Source: Cryptomeria japonica
Taxonomy: Eukaryota > Streptophyta > Pinopsida > Cupressales > Cupressaceae
DNA: 64,000 nt
Assembly: GCF_030272615.1 (NCBI RefSeq)
Contig: NC_081412.1
Location: 698,348,656-698,412,655, forward strand
Reading direction: 5' to 3'
Shown: piece by piece, positions 32,311 through 43,920 of the stretch
How positions within the stretch are numbered: position 1 is the first letter of the stretch
Layout: every line of letters starts with the position of its first letter
Made by a program: the position numbers and the translations under genes
The notes under the pieces: model-generated
What the model saw: only the letters and a program-made list of their open reading frames with translations
What the model was told of the DNA's origin: nothing
The model's database searches: none

Positions 32311-33893
32311 TGGTGCAGGAGCACCCTTTCAAGCTCTCCCTCCTTGTTTTGTTGGTATTATGCTTCTTATGAAGCCATTGTATATAAAATAATGAGCCAA
32401 GTGCTCATAGGTCCTAGGTAGGGTCCTAGAGGAGATCTTAGGGGTCATAAGTCAAAATTGTGATTGCTTTGAAAATGGAGGTTGTGTGTGTCCTGGAGGT
32501 GTTTAGGGGTCCTTCATATCGTGGTGGTGTCCTTAGGTTGGCCCATTGTGGGTATAGGAGTCATGAAGAGCAACATTGGGAAAGTTGCTCAAAAGTTGCA
32601 TGACAACTTTTAAAAGTTGTCAAGCAACTTTTCCATCATGTTGTCAAAATCATTAGGTTGGCATGGAAAACCCTAAATGTGGCACACCAATCGAGGTATG
32701 GGTAGCATAAGATGTTTTAAACCCTAAGTTAAAGGGTTGGTTGTCAGAGATTGTACGGCTCAAGCAAACTGTATTGACTGTGATTGTTTTGAAGTTACCA
32801 ATCTGTTTGAATGAAGTTACCGAGCAAGAAAATGGATTGATTTGTGATCAAACCTATGTGGAATGTTTTATTTGATGTATATATATTCATTTTGAGTGAT
32901 TATATTAGCCTTTTGTTTACCGGTTGAGTGTGTTTGTAAATAATTTGTGTATTGCAGTTTTACTGTCCAGTTTTGGACCGGTTTGAGTAAATGAAGTCTT
33001 GACTCCATTCCCCATTATGGAACCACCATGAAACCATGGGGAATGGATGTGGAGACCCTATACTTTAGTCCCAAGCAAGAAGGGCCCTTGGAAATGCAAG
33101 GAGGCTAAGCAAATACCCATTCCTAGGTGAGACTAGACAGTGCTCGGTTAGGAATGGCTATTGGTGCAGAGGTCTTGGAGAGAAAGGTTGATTAGTGGAG
33201 AGTGCATCCTTTTGAGGAAGTGTAGAGGAGTGAGTGAAGCATCATTTGTGTGAAGGAGGAGCCTCCACCAATCCAAACAAGGTGGCTAAAACTTAAAACA
33301 CTGTGACCTAGGCAGACCCTAAAAACTCTCACAAAAACCCTTAAAAACCTTAAAATCCACCAAGGACAGAGTACAGACACCTGGAGGCCTAAAACCTAGA
33401 AAATCCTTGAGTCTTTTCCAAATGAATGGTATTCCTTTTTGGGAGATTGGGTTGTTTGTGTATCATTTGTGAGAGGGAGCCCTAGAAGACCGGTTAGGAG
33501 GCCTAATTGGTCCTAATCCTTGTAGCCCTTTTTGAAGGCAAAAACACTAAATTGTGAAATCAGTAAGGGGTTAAAGGTTTGAAACCTATTGGGGGCTTAT
33601 GAATGGGTGGAAAAACCTTGAAAAAGATCTAAAACAACCTTGATAAGACCTTGGAAGGTGTAGAACAAGATTAGCCCTTATTAGCCATAATAAGGGAACT
33701 TGAGTCTCATGGGTAGGTGAGACCTTTGGAGCTGCATTGCAACTCATTGGTGGGTGGATTGGGAAAGGTTAGGGGATTCCTCAAGCAAAGGGAAGTCCTA
33801 GAGACCCTAGGGTGTGTAGAGAACACCAGGTGATCCAAGGAAAGTATCCAAGAGCATAGACTAGGCTAGTCTATTCCATACCCCATCCCATCA
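32311..33893 (+). repeat. 5' LTR of chromovirus E
   Basis: TGGTGCAGGAG to CCCATCCCATCA, 1,583 bp. TATA box at about 32381. A near-perfect 34-nt palindrome lies at 32595-32628. Confidence 0.93.
32381..32390 (+). promoter_or_regulatory. TATA box of chromovirus E 5' LTR
   Basis: TATATAAAAT, repeated in the 3' LTR at about 38665. It is only 70 bp from the LTR start, so U3 would be short unless another promoter is used. Confidence 0.45.
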
Positions 33894-33896
33894 GAT

Positions 33897-33908
33897 TGGT
33901 ATCAGAGC
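33897..33908 (+). other. primer-binding site of chromovirus E
   Basis: TGGTATCAGAGC, initiator Met tRNA type, three bases after the LTR. Confidence 0.9.
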
Positions 33909-33933
33909 AAGTAAAAGACTTGTTGGACTGTGT

Positions 33934-35130
33934 ATGTCTCTATATACTAGTGAATCAGTAGGGGAGAGAAGAATGGTTACTAATGTAGAGCTGGCTAGAG
34001 AGGTGGAAGAACAAAAGGAGAAAAATAGACTCCTTGAAGAAGCTGTGAGTGAGATGAGGGATAAACTGCAGGAAGTGGTGGATCAGAGGACACAAGGACC
34101 TTGGGATGAAGACACCAAGGGTAAAGGAAAGAAGACTATAGACATAGATGACATTATCCCTGAACTAGATCCCTTGTTCAATGAAGAACCTTTTGTGAAA
34201 GCTATTAAGGCCTTGAACACCAAAGCCTTTGAAGGATTGCCACATTTCAGTGGAAGAATGGATATAGACACTGTTATGGAATGGATTGAGGGCATGGAAA
34301 ACCACTTTGAGTGTGAAGGAATGATAGAGGCTCAGAAGGTTAAAGTTGCCAAATCAAGATTAAGGGGAGTAGCTTTGACATGGTGGAAGCACCTGCAAGA
34401 AGAAAGAGTTAGTATGGGGAAGCTACCTATTGCAAATTGGAAAGCTATGGTGGGTAAGATTAAGGAGAACTACTTACCAGAGGATTATGAAGTCCAACTT
34501 CATAAGAAGAGATGAGGATTGAAGCAGAAGGATCTTGATGTGGCCTCCTACACAGAGGAGTTTCAAAAGCTATGTCTTAGGTCCAAAGTGCAAGAAGATG
34601 AATCCATTAAGGTGGCTAGGTATCTAAGCGGCCTAAAGTGGAACATTCAAGAGGAGATAAGCCTATGGATTGCTACTACTATCCAGAAGTGTCATCAACT
34701 TGCTGCCAAGGTAGAAGAGAGGACCAAAAGGAAAGGAGACTCCCATAACAGGGGTAGAGGCAGAGGTAGAGATCAAGTGAACCACCAGGGTGGTTACCAA
34801 AGCAAGTCAAATGAGCAGAGGAATCAAGGAGAAGCCAAGTTGACTGAACATGACAGTGAAACTAATCCTAGAGGAGGAAATTATAGAGGAAGAGGTGCAA
34901 AAGGTGGACCAAATAGGGGTAGGGGTACCGACAGAGGTAACTCCTATTTTGCAACCATGAAGTGTTATAATTGTGGACAATTGGGACACCCGACATATAG
35001 ATGCCCTGACAAGCCTACATCATCAAACAATGGAAAGAGGGTTGCTTATCCACATGAAGACTCTTCAAGCAGCAAGACACCTGAGGTGGATCATATTGAA
35101 TCAGAGAGTGGAGAAAATCTAATGTTTAAT
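33934..35130 (+). pseudogene. chromovirus E gag
   Basis: The ATG at 33934 opens the gag-pol phase 26 bp after the PBS. A coiled-coil-like N-terminus (EEQKEKNRLLEEAV) is followed by the capsid (retrotransposon gag) domain with ALTWWKHL and YLPEDYEVQLHKK. TGA at 34513-34515 (Arg expected) interrupts it; the capsid then continues in phase with SYTEEFQKLCLR and YLSGL. A Gly/Arg-rich basic stretch (RGRGRGR, YRGRGAKGG) leads to the zinc knuckle CYNCGQLGHPTYRC (about 34969-35010). Gag packages element RNA in cytoplasmic particles. The limit with protease, about 35130, is approximate because the phase is continuous. Confidence 0.88.
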
Positions 35131-35418
35131 AGGGTCTTGATAAGACAGCCAATCAAGAGTGAACCTAAGCATAGGAGAGCATTGTTTAGGGTAAGGTGCA
35201 AGATTCTTGGTAAAGTGTGCAAGGTAATAGTTGATTCAGGCTCAACTGATAATATCATATCAGAAGAAGCAGTAAGGAAGTTGAAACTCACAAGGATACC
35301 CCACACTAACCCATACAAGGTGACATGGTTGAATCATGAGCAGAGTGTGTTGGTCAATGAACAGACTTGGGTAGAGTTTAGCATTGGATGATACAAGGAC
35401 ATAATCCTTTGTGATGTA
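35131..35418 (+). pseudogene. chromovirus E aspartic protease
   Basis: In the same phase as gag, the protease active site VIVDSGSTDNIIS lies at about 35227-35265. TGA at 35389-35391 breaks the domain, and the phase resumes toward MDACHLLLGRPW, a conserved LGRPW stretch at the end of plant gypsy proteases (about 35425). The enzyme would process the polyprotein. Confidence 0.82.
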
Positions 35419-37239
35419 TTGCCAATGGATGCATGTCACTTATTGTTAGGAAGACCTTGGCAATTTGATAGAAAGGTGATATATGATGGAGAGGAGAACT
35501 CCATTTCCTTTAAGAAGAACAACAAGACCTTCAAGATTCAGTCTTTGACAGAGAATGAAGAAGGAACCTCAAAGACACCTAGTGTCTTAATGGCTACTGT
35601 TAAAGAGTTTTTGAACTTGCTACATGAGGAGGAGATAGTGAAGTGTGCCATCTTTGTGAAACCAAAGGAGGAAGAAGACAAGTGGCAGACAGAAGTACCC
35701 AAGGAGGTGAAGCACATGTTGGAAGAGTATAAGGACATAGTGAGTGATGGGACACCTGCAACACTCCCACCTAGAAGGTCTATAAGTCACCAGATAGACT
35801 TTGTTCCCGGTGAATCCTTACCTAACAAGGCTGCATATAAGCTCACACCTGATCAAAACAAAGATGTAGCAAGGCAAGTGCAGGAGTTATTGGAACAAGG
35901 ATTGATTAAGAAGAGCATCAGCCCATGTGCAGTCCTGGTAGTGCTAGCATCAACAAAAGGAGGTAAGTGGAGACTTTGTACTGACTCAAGAGAAATTAAT
36001 AGGATTACCATAAGGTATAGGTTTCCTATTCCTAGAATAGAGGATCTAATGGATTGTTTAGGAGGGGCTATGTATTTTACCAAGCTAGACCTTAAAAGTG
36101 GTTATCACCAGATAAGAATTAAGGAGGGTGATGAGTGGAAGACTTCTTTTAAGACCACCGATGGATTGTATGAATGGTTTGTGATGCCATTTGGACTCAC
36201 CAATGCTCCAAGCACCTTCATGAGGTTAATGAATGAAGTGTTGAAGGATTTCACAGGTAGATTTGTGGTAGTGTATTTAGATGACATTCTCATCTATAGC
36301 AGAACCAAAGAAGAACACCTTGAGCATTTGAGGTTGGTATTAGAGAGGTTGCATGAGGAGAAGCTATCCATCAACCTAGAGAAGTGTGACTTATTGAAGC
36401 AAGAGTTGGTTTACTTAGGATTTGTGGTGTCTAAGGGAACCTTGAAGATGGATCCAAGTAAAGTGGAGGCAATCTTGAATTGGCCTGCACCTAAAACAGG
36501 GACTGAGGTAAGAAGTTTCCATGGATTAGCTCAATTCTATAGGAAGTTTGTGAGGAATTTTAGTGGCATATGTGCACCAGTCCTTGACACCATCAAAGGA
36601 GGTCTTAAAACTAAGTTTAAATGGACAGAGCAGGCTGACAAAGCATTTCAATTGTTGAAGCAAGAAGTAGCCACAAAACCTATCCTTCTCCTACCTACGT
36701 TTGATAAGCTATTTACCTTGGAGTGTGATGCAAGTGGAATTGTAGTAGGTGGTGTGTTGAGTCAAGAGGGAAGACCTATGACATTTTTCAGTGAGAAGCT
36801 TAATGAAGCAAAGAAGAAGTACTCAGCCTATGACCTAGAGCTATATGCATTAGAGCAGTCTCTAAAGAAGTGGAGACATTATCTACTCCCAAAGGAATTT
36901 GTAGTGTTCACAGACAATCAGGCATCGAGTTACATCAACACTCAAGAGAAGCTAAGCAATAGACATCTGAAATGGATGGAATATCTCCAATCCTTCACCT
37001 TCACCATCAAGCATAAGAAGGGACAACTTAACAAGGTGGCAGATGCTTTTAGCAGGAAGTTGTTGACTGTTCAAGAGTTACAGTTGCAGAGCATAGGCAT
37101 AGAGGGTTTCAAAGACCTCTATGAAGGAGATGAAGACTTCTCATCAACTTACAAGGTTTGCAAAGAGTTTGAGAACCATTTCCATGGTGAGTATGCAGAC
37201 TACACTCTCCAAAATGGTCTCCTGCTCAAGGCTAACTAG
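35419..37239 (+). pseudogene. chromovirus E reverse transcriptase and RNase H
   Basis: RT shows the order expected for gypsy: SPCAVLVVLASTKGGKWRLC, REINRITIRYRFPIPRIEDL, FTKLDLKSGYHQIR, FVMPFGLTNAPSTF and the catalytic YLDDILIYS (about 36274-36300). The thumb and connection hold YLGFVVS and FHGLAQFYRKFV. RNase H shows LECDASGIVVGG, YSAYDLELYAL and FTDNQA. Every catalytic carboxylate is visible. The stretch is open for 606 codons until TAG at 37237-37239, where the phase continues into integrase. The N-terminal codon here is not an ATG: it is a fragment of the polyprotein, not a separate gene. Confidence 0.93.
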
Positions 37240-38190
37240 TTGTGTGTACCTAGAGGATCTATGAGGGAGAACCTCATCCAAGAGAAACATAATGGCAGTT
37301 TGAGTGGACACTTTGGGATTAATAAGACCCTAGATTTAGTACAGAGGTACTACTATTGGCTAAAGTTGCCAAGAGATGTGAAGAGGTATGTAGAGCAGTG
37401 TGGTGTATGCCAAAGAGCCAAAGGTGGATTAAGCAATGTCGGTTTGTATCAACCATTGCCGGTCCCTAACAGACCTTGGGAATGTATAAGTATGGACTTT
37501 GTAGTAGGACTTCCCAAGACTAAAATAGGTATGGACAACATCTATGTGGTAGTAGATAGATTTTCCAAAATGAGTCATTTCATACCATGTAAGACTACAC
37601 ATGATGCTAGTTATGTTGCACATCTCTTCTTCAAAGAGATTGTTAGGATTCATGGACTCCCTCTAAGCATTGTTTTAGACAGGAACAACAAGCTCATGGG
37701 TCATTTTTGGCAGACATTATGGAGGAGACTAGGAACTAACTTGTCATTTGGCTCAGCTTACCATCCACAAATAGATGGTCAAACTGAAGTCATCAATAGA
37801 GGGTTAGGCAATTTGTTGAGATGTCTAGCTAAGGAATATGGTCAGACATGGGACCTTATCATTCCTCAAGAAGAGTATGCATATAATGACAGTGTGAATA
37901 GAACCACTGGTAGAAGCCCTTTTGAGGTTGTGTATGGCAGACATCCAAGGGGAGTATGTGAGTTGAGAGATCTGAGTAGTTTAGAGATGAAGAGTGGACA
38001 AGCAGAGGACTTCACCCAAACCATCAAGGAGGTACAAGAGAAAGTTAAGAAGGCCATCCTTGAATCCACTCACAAACTGAAAGCCAAAGTGGATGAGAAA
38101 AGGAGAGAAGTTCAGTTCAAGGTGGGTGACTATGTGATGGTCCATTTGAGCAAAGCTAGGATGCAAAGTGATAAGCCTACCAAACTGTAG
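37240..38190 (+). pseudogene. chromovirus E integrase
   Basis: The HHCC zinc domain (SGHFGINKTL ... QCGVCQRAK) is followed by the DDE core: MDFVVGLPKT with the first Asp, IVLDRNNKLMGHFW with the second, and HPQIDGQTEVINR with Glu. SDRD, usual for the second motif, reads LDRN here, so the catalytic Asp remains but its neighbours have changed. The C-terminal GPY-type region begins with VGDYVMVH. TAG at 38188-38190 (Gln expected) separates it from the chromodomain tail, in phase. Integrase would insert the element cDNA into chromatin. Confidence 0.9.
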
Positions 38191-38571
38191 ATGAAGAGGG
38201 TAGGACCTTGTCAAATTCTGGCAAAATATGGTGAGAATGCATATAAGGTTGATTTACCTTCAGACTTAGCCATTTCACTAGTCTTCAATGTTGCTGATTT
38301 GGTAATGTACAAGGGAGAGATAGCAGGGCAGACTGAGAATCAAGCCAAGGTGTTACAAGACTTGGATGTGAACACCTTACCTCAAGTGGAGAAGCCTAAA
38401 GCAGTGGAGATCTTGGAATCAAGGGTGAAGAAGTCTACCAGACACCAGGTCTACATGGAGCACTTAGTGAAATGGGCAGATCAACCAGTATCTGAAGCTA
38501 CATGGATGGAGGAGAGCAAGTTTAGGAAGCTTGGCATAGACCCAGCTCTCATCTCTTCTCCTATTTCTTAA
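38191..38571 (+). pseudogene. integrase tail with chromodomain
   Basis: After the GPY-like GPCQILAKYGENAYKVDLP, the C-terminal end has HLVKWADQPVSEATW, the core of a chromodomain, at about 38459-38510. Chromodomains of this kind are known to direct chromovirus integrase toward modified histones. It ends at TAA 38569-38571, some 20 bp before the 3' LTR. Confidence 0.88.
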
Positions 38572-38576
38572 TCATG

Positions 38577-38591
38577 TGCAGAGGGGGAGTA
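38577..38591 (+). other. polypurine tract of chromovirus E
   Basis: GCAGAGGGGGAGTA directly before the TGGTGCAAG start of the 3' LTR. Confidence 0.88.
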
Positions 38592-40181
38592 TGGTGCAAG
38601 AGAACCCTTTCAAGCTCTCCCTCCTTCTTGTTTTGTTGGTATTATGCTTCTTATGAAGCCATTGTATATAAAATAATGAGCCAAGTGCTCATAGGTCCTA
38701 GGTAGGGTCCTAGAGGAGATCTTAGGGGTCATAAGTCAAAATTGTGATTTCTTTGAAAATTGAGGTTGTGTGTGTCCTAGAGGTGTTTAGGGGTCCTTCA
38801 TATCATGGTGGTGTCCTTAGGTTGGCCCATTGTGGGTCTAGGAGTCATGAAGAACAACATTGGGAAAGTTGCTCAAAAGTTGCATGACAACTTTTAAAAG
38901 TTGTCAAGCAACTTTTCCACCATGTTGTCAAAATCATTAGGTTGGCGTGGAAAACCCTAAATGTGGCACACCAACTGAGGTATGGGTAGTATAAGATGTT
39001 TTAAACCCTAAGTTAAAGGGTTGGTTGTCAGAGATTGTATGGCTCAAGCAAACTGTATTGACTGTGACTGTTTTGAAGTTACCAGTCTATTTGAATGAAG
39101 TTACCGAGCAAGTAAATGGATTGATTTGTGATCAAACCTGTGTGGAATATTTTATTTGATGTATATATCTTCATTGTGAGTGATTATATTATCCTTTTGT
39201 TTACCAGTTGAGTGTGTTTGTAAATAATTTGTGTATTGCAGTTTTACTGTCTAGTTTTGGACCGATTTGAGTAAATGAAGTCTTGACTGCATTCCCCGTT
39301 GTGGAACCACCATGAAACCATGGGGAATGGATGTGGAGACCCTATAATATAGTCCCAAGCAAGAAGGGCCCTTGGAAATGCAAGGAGGCCAAGCAAATAC
39401 CCATTCCTAGGTGAGACTGGACAGTGCCCAGTTAGGAATGGCTGTTGGCGCAGAGGTCTTGGAGAGCAAGGTTGATTAGTGGAGAGTGCATCCTTTTGAG
39501 GAAGTGTAGAGGAGTGAGTGAAGCATCATTGGTGTGAAGGAGGAGCCTCTACCAATCCAAACAAGGTGGATAAAACTTAAAACACTCACTGTGACCCAGA
39601 CAGACCCTAAAAACCCTCACAAAAACCCTTAAAAACCTTAAAATCCACCAAGGATAGAGTACAGACACCTGGAGGCCTAAAAAATAGAAAATCCTTAAGC
39701 CTTTGCCAAATGAATGGTAGTCCTTTTTGGGAGATTGGGTTGTTTGTGTATCGTTACTGAGAGGGAGCCCTAGAAGACCGGTTAGGAGGCCTAATTGGTC
39801 CTAATCCTTGTAGCCCTTTTTGAAGGCAAAAACACTAAATTGTGAAATTGGTAAGGGGTTAAAGGTTTGAAACCTCTTGGGGGCTCATGAATGGGTGGAA
39901 AAACCTTGAAAAAGATCTGAAACAACCTTGCTAAGTCCTTGGAAGGTGTAGAACAAGATTAGCCCTTATTAGCCATAGTAAGGGAACTTGAGTCTCATGG
40001 GTAGGTGAGACCTTTGGAGCAGCATTGCAACTCATTGGTGGGTGGATTGGGAAAGGTCAGGGGATTCCTCAAGAAAAGGGAATTCCTAGAGACCCTAGGG
40101 TGTGTAGAGAATACCAGGTGATCCAAGGAAAGGATCCAAGAGCATAGACTAGGCTAGTCTATCCCATACCCCATCCCATCA
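38592..40181 (+). repeat. 3' LTR of chromovirus E
   Basis: TGGTGCAAGAG to CCCATCCCATCA, 1,590 bp. It is close to identical to 32311-33893 with scattered substitutions and small indels. The palindrome is preserved at 38879-38912. Confidence 0.93.
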
Positions 40182-40186
40182 CTAAG
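40182..40186. repeat. TSD of chromovirus E (right)
   Basis: CTAAG, identical to 32306-32310. Confidence 0.9.
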
Positions 40187-40716
40187 CCATAATCCTCAGT
40201 GCCTTTCAAGTATCTAAAAATTCTTTTGATTTCTGTCATGTGTGTTTCCTTAGGATCTGTAGAGAATCTTGCAACTATACCTACTACATGTGCTATGTCT
40301 GGTCTGCTATGAACAACATATTGTAGCTTTCCAATCATAGATCGGTAAAGTGTCTCATCAATAGATGCAGATTCATCATTCTTTGATAATTTAGAGTTGG
40401 TAGTCATAGGAGTACTTACAGGTTTTGAATCCTCCATTCCAAATTTCTTCAAGATTTCCTTTATGTACTTGGATTGAGTAATGAAAATCTCATTTTTCAT
40501 TTGCAGTATCTGTAAACCTATAAAATACTTTATCTCACCGATTAATGACATCTCAAATTCTTTGCTCATTTCATTTCCAAAGTTCTTGCATAGAGAGTCA
40601 TTGCCACAAAATATAATATCATCAACAAATATGGCTGAGATCAGTATTCCATTTTCATCATTCTTCATATACATATTGCTATTCTCACTTGTCCTTATAA
40701 AATCAATCTTAATCAA
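40187..40716 (-). pseudogene. copia D RT, C-terminal part
   Basis: On the minus strand, in a phase different from the preceding integrase/RT frame, so a frameshift lies near 40714. It shows the RT active site as FVDDIIF, EFEMSLIGEIKYFIGLQI, SKYIKEILKKFGM, PVSTPMTTNSKLS and YRSMIGKLQYV, then RYLKGTEDYGL at the chromovirus insertion site. It continues as RNase H at 32305. Confidence 0.88.
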
Positions 40717-42341
40717 AAGTGCAATCTTTCATACCATGCTCTAGGTGCTTGTTTCAAACCATATAAAGCTTTGTTCAATTTACATACCTGATCTTTATTA
40801 TTGTCTTCAACAAATCCTTCAGGTTGTTCAATGAAAACTTCTTCTTCTAATATTCCATTCAGAAATGCAGATTTGACATCCATTTGATATACCTTGAAGT
40901 TCTTGAAAGTAGCATAGGCCAATAATGTTCTTACTCCTTCAAGTCTAGCAATAGGTGCAAAAGTTTCACCATAATCAATTCCTTCTTCTTGAGCATAACC
41001 TTTGCAAACTAGTCTTTCTTTGTTTTGAATGACCTCTCCTTTTTCATTTAGCTTGTTTCTGAAAATCCACTTTGTACCGATTACATTTTTGTCCTTCGGT
41101 CTTGGGATTAGTGTCCATGTGTCATTCTTCTTGGTTTGATCAATCTCCTCTATCATAGCATTTATCCAATCTTCATTGTTAAGTGCCTCTTTCACTATTC
41201 TTGGTTCAAATTCAGATATCAAACATGTGTTCTGTCTCAGTTTGTTCCTTGTCGTCACTGGATCATCCTTATCTCCTATAATCTGACTTGGTGCATGATG
41301 TCTTCTGACATACTTGGCTAATACAAGCTCAGTAGGCTCTGTATAATCTTCTTCATCACTCGGTAACTGGATATTCTCTTCATTTTCTTCAACAGTCTTC
41401 TCGGTAAGACTTCTCGGTTGAACATAGACAAATTCATCATAGTCTTCTGGTTCCTTGGAATTTCCTTCATCATTTCTTTCTGCAAATTCATCAATTTTCA
41501 CATTTGCACTTTCTACTATTTTGTTAGATGATTTGATCAGACATTTAAATGCTTTACTTCTAGAAGAATAACCTAGAAATGTTCCTTCTTCACTTTTCTG
41601 ATCAAACTTGCCATTTCTATCATCTTTGTGAACATAGCATCTACTTCCAAAGATTTTAAAATAGCTAACATTAGGTTTCTTATCATACCAGATTTCATAT
41701 GCTGTCTTCAAAGTACCTTTCTTCAATTGAACTCGGTTCAAGGTGTAAACTGCTGTGCTTATTGCTTCTCTCCAAAATGTTTGTGGCACCTTCTTTTCAA
41801 TCATCAGTGTTCTAGCACAATCCAGAATAGATCTGTTTCTTCTCTCAGCTATTCCATTCTGCTGTGGAGTTCTTGGTGTAGAGACTTGTCTTTTAATACC
41901 ATGATCATTGCAGAATAAACTGAATTCATCAGATGTGAACTCTCCTCCTCTATCTGATCTAAGACATTTCAGTTGTCTTCCTGTTTCATTTTCAACTCTT
42001 GCCTTGTACCATTTAAACATTTGAAAAGCTTTTGATTTTTCTTTTAAAAACATTACTGACATCATCCATGAATAGTCATCCACAAATAATATGAAATATT
42101 TATCACCATAATAACTTTGAACTTTCATAGGACCACAAAGATCAGTGTGTACTAGATCTAAAATTCCCTTAGAAGTGTAAGACTTACTTGTAAAGATTGA
42201 TCTTGTCATCTTACCCAACTGGCATCCTCAACACATAGCATTCTCAGGTTTTTCAAGACTCGATAGACCTCTTACTCGGTGCTTCTTACTTATTTTGATC
42301 AGATTATCAAAGTTTACATGACAAAACCTTTTATGCCATAA
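40713..42341 (-). pseudogene. copia D integrase and RT N-terminal part
   Basis: On the minus strand the first codons (42341-42218, with two stops) hold LWHKRFCHV and the zinc region. From 42218 a 501-codon open stretch has LDLVHTDLCGPMKV, FVDDYSWMM, LRSDRGGEFTSDEF and TPQQNGIAERRN, the copia integrase DDE core. RT follows with NDTWTLIPRPKDKNVIGTKW, YAQEEGIDYGETFAPIARLE, YQMDVKSAFLNGILEEEVF and GLKQAPRAWYE. Most of integrase is undamaged. A frameshift near 40714 ends the open stretch. Confidence 0.92.
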
Positions 42342-42860
42342 CTAGGTATCATCTATCTTTGCATACAAACACTTATTACGAGTTGATTCAAGGTGAAATG
42401 TATTACCTTTTGTTTGTGTCCCGGTAGCAGCTAACTTTCCATTCTTGTCATGAACTTTGACAATTCCTTTCTGAAATTCTATTCGATAACCTGTGTTGTT
42501 TAGCTGTGCTACACTCAACAAATTGTATTTCAAACCTTCAACCCAATAAACATCATTGCATCTTGCATTATCAAGAAGTGTTATGGATCCTTTACCTCTT
42601 GCCGGACATGGTGCATCATTACCAAATCTAACATAGCCTCCATCATAATCTTCTAATATAACAAACTTGTGTTTATCACCTGTCATATGATGTGAGCATC
42701 CACTATCTATGATCCAAGAAACATTAGTATTTATGTGAGATATTAGGGCTTTTTCTTCATACCTTTCTTCATCTGATCCATCTTTGATAGCCACATAAAC
42801 TACTTCCTCTGTATCAGTATCATCTGATTTATCATCATTGGATTCCTCATCAGCTATTAA
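42342..42860 (-). pseudogene. copia D protease
   Basis: On the minus strand an acidic linker (NDDKSDDTDTEEV) precedes the aspartic protease active site WIIDSGCSHHMTGDK (about 42665-42710) and the flap-like YVRFGNDAPCPARGKGSI. It ends with LKYNLLSVAQL and a Lys-rich tail up to a stop at the boundary with integrase. TGA at about 42858-42860 (Arg expected) separates it from gag in the same phase. Confidence 0.88.
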
Positions 42861-43856
42861 TCATGTCTTTCTATCTCTTCTTCTAAAGTCTTGGTGTCCT
42901 CTGTAATGATTATCTTTTTGTCTGTCATCTCGGTAATCTCTCCTTTTAGTAAAATATTTGTCAGGATAGTTAGAAGCCATATGTCCTATCTTATCACAAT
43001 TGAAACATTTCAAAGGTAGTTTTCCTTTATACTTACCTTTGCCTCTCGGTAACCTTTTGGCTAATAGTGCTTCAAACTCTTTTTGCTTTCTGATTTCCTC
43101 ATATAGTTTGTGTACTTCTTCCATGTTCTTACAAAATCTTTCACTTTCTCCACTGTGATCTCCTTGAGAGTACTTATACTTTCTTTCATTGTAATCATTA
43201 GATTCATCAAGATGTAAAGAACTAAATGCGGATTCAACTTTATTTACCGAAGATCCACTATTATCAAAATTACTTAACTCAAATGCATGTAGCTTACCAA
43301 TAGTAGCATCTAAAGAAACTGACATATTAGGTACAGATCTCAATTCATTGATTGTAGAGACTCGGATTGCATAAGCTGGTAGAAGAATTCTTAACAACTT
43401 ACTTGTTATATCCTTTTCTTCAATAGTTCCACTTGCTCCTTTGATTTGATTGACAATCTCCTTTAGTCTTGTACTGTACTGAGTTATGTTCTCACCTTCA
43501 TTCATCCTCATAGATTCAAGTTGTCCTCTTAGACTATCTACTTTTTCTCTTTGAACATGTTCATCTCCTCCATATATTGATATGAGCTTATCCCACATTG
43601 CCTTTGCATCATTGCAGCCTTCTAGATCATTAAACTCTGAGTCGGTCAATGCAAATGTTATTTCAATCATTGCTTGAATATGTTCGTGCTTTGCCTTTAT
43701 CTCTTCCATAATCAATGGATAGGTGCTCAGTGTAACAAAATCATTCTCCAGATAGTATACAACATATTCTCCAACTCCTGATAGATGCAACTTCATCCTT
43801 TTCTGCCATGTAGAGAAACTTGGCTTGTTCAGCTTCGGTGCATCCCTCTTATACAT
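42861..43856 (-). pseudogene. copia D gag
   Basis: A 331-codon open frame on the minus strand, starting with MYKRDAPKLNKPSFSTWQ, which matches the usual N-terminus of copia gag. The UBN2-type capsid region includes MWDKLISIYGGDEHVQ and ENITQYSTRLKEIVNQI. Near residue 285 is a zinc knuckle CFNCDKIGHMASNY whose fourth ligand, normally Cys, is Tyr (a single G-to-A change would explain it). It ends at a TGA where the phase runs on to protease. RNA binding would be impaired. Confidence 0.9.
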
Positions 43857-43906
43857 CTTTGGATCTTTAACTCAAGTGCCTTTAAACTTTTCTTCTGGAG
43901 TCCAAA

Positions 43907-43918
43907 GCTCTGATACCA
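43907..43918 (-). other. primer-binding site of copia D
   Basis: Minus strand TGGTATCAGAGC, two bases from the 5' LTR. Confidence 0.9.
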
Positions 43919-43920
43919 AT

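Larger units (their letters stand above)
32311..40181 (+). mobile_element. full-length Ty3/gypsy chromovirus E
   Basis: A 7,871 bp element with two long LTRs, PBS, a single gag-pol phase ending in a chromodomain, and a PPT, flanked by CTAAG duplications inside copia D's RNase H. The chromodomain places it among plant chromoviruses; the clade within them is not settled here. The polyprotein phase (33934-38571, 1,545 codons) has four nonsense codons and no frameshift. Over the first ~285 bp compared by eye, its LTRs differ at about eight positions (near 3%), which suits an insertion younger than its copia host. Confidence 0.95.

Noticed and set aside
646-38190. TAG/TGA within several frames read as programmed readthrough or a variant code
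   Set aside because: Stops fall at different, non-equivalent places in each element, often inside domains, and accompany other damage. Nuclear plant genomes use the standard code.
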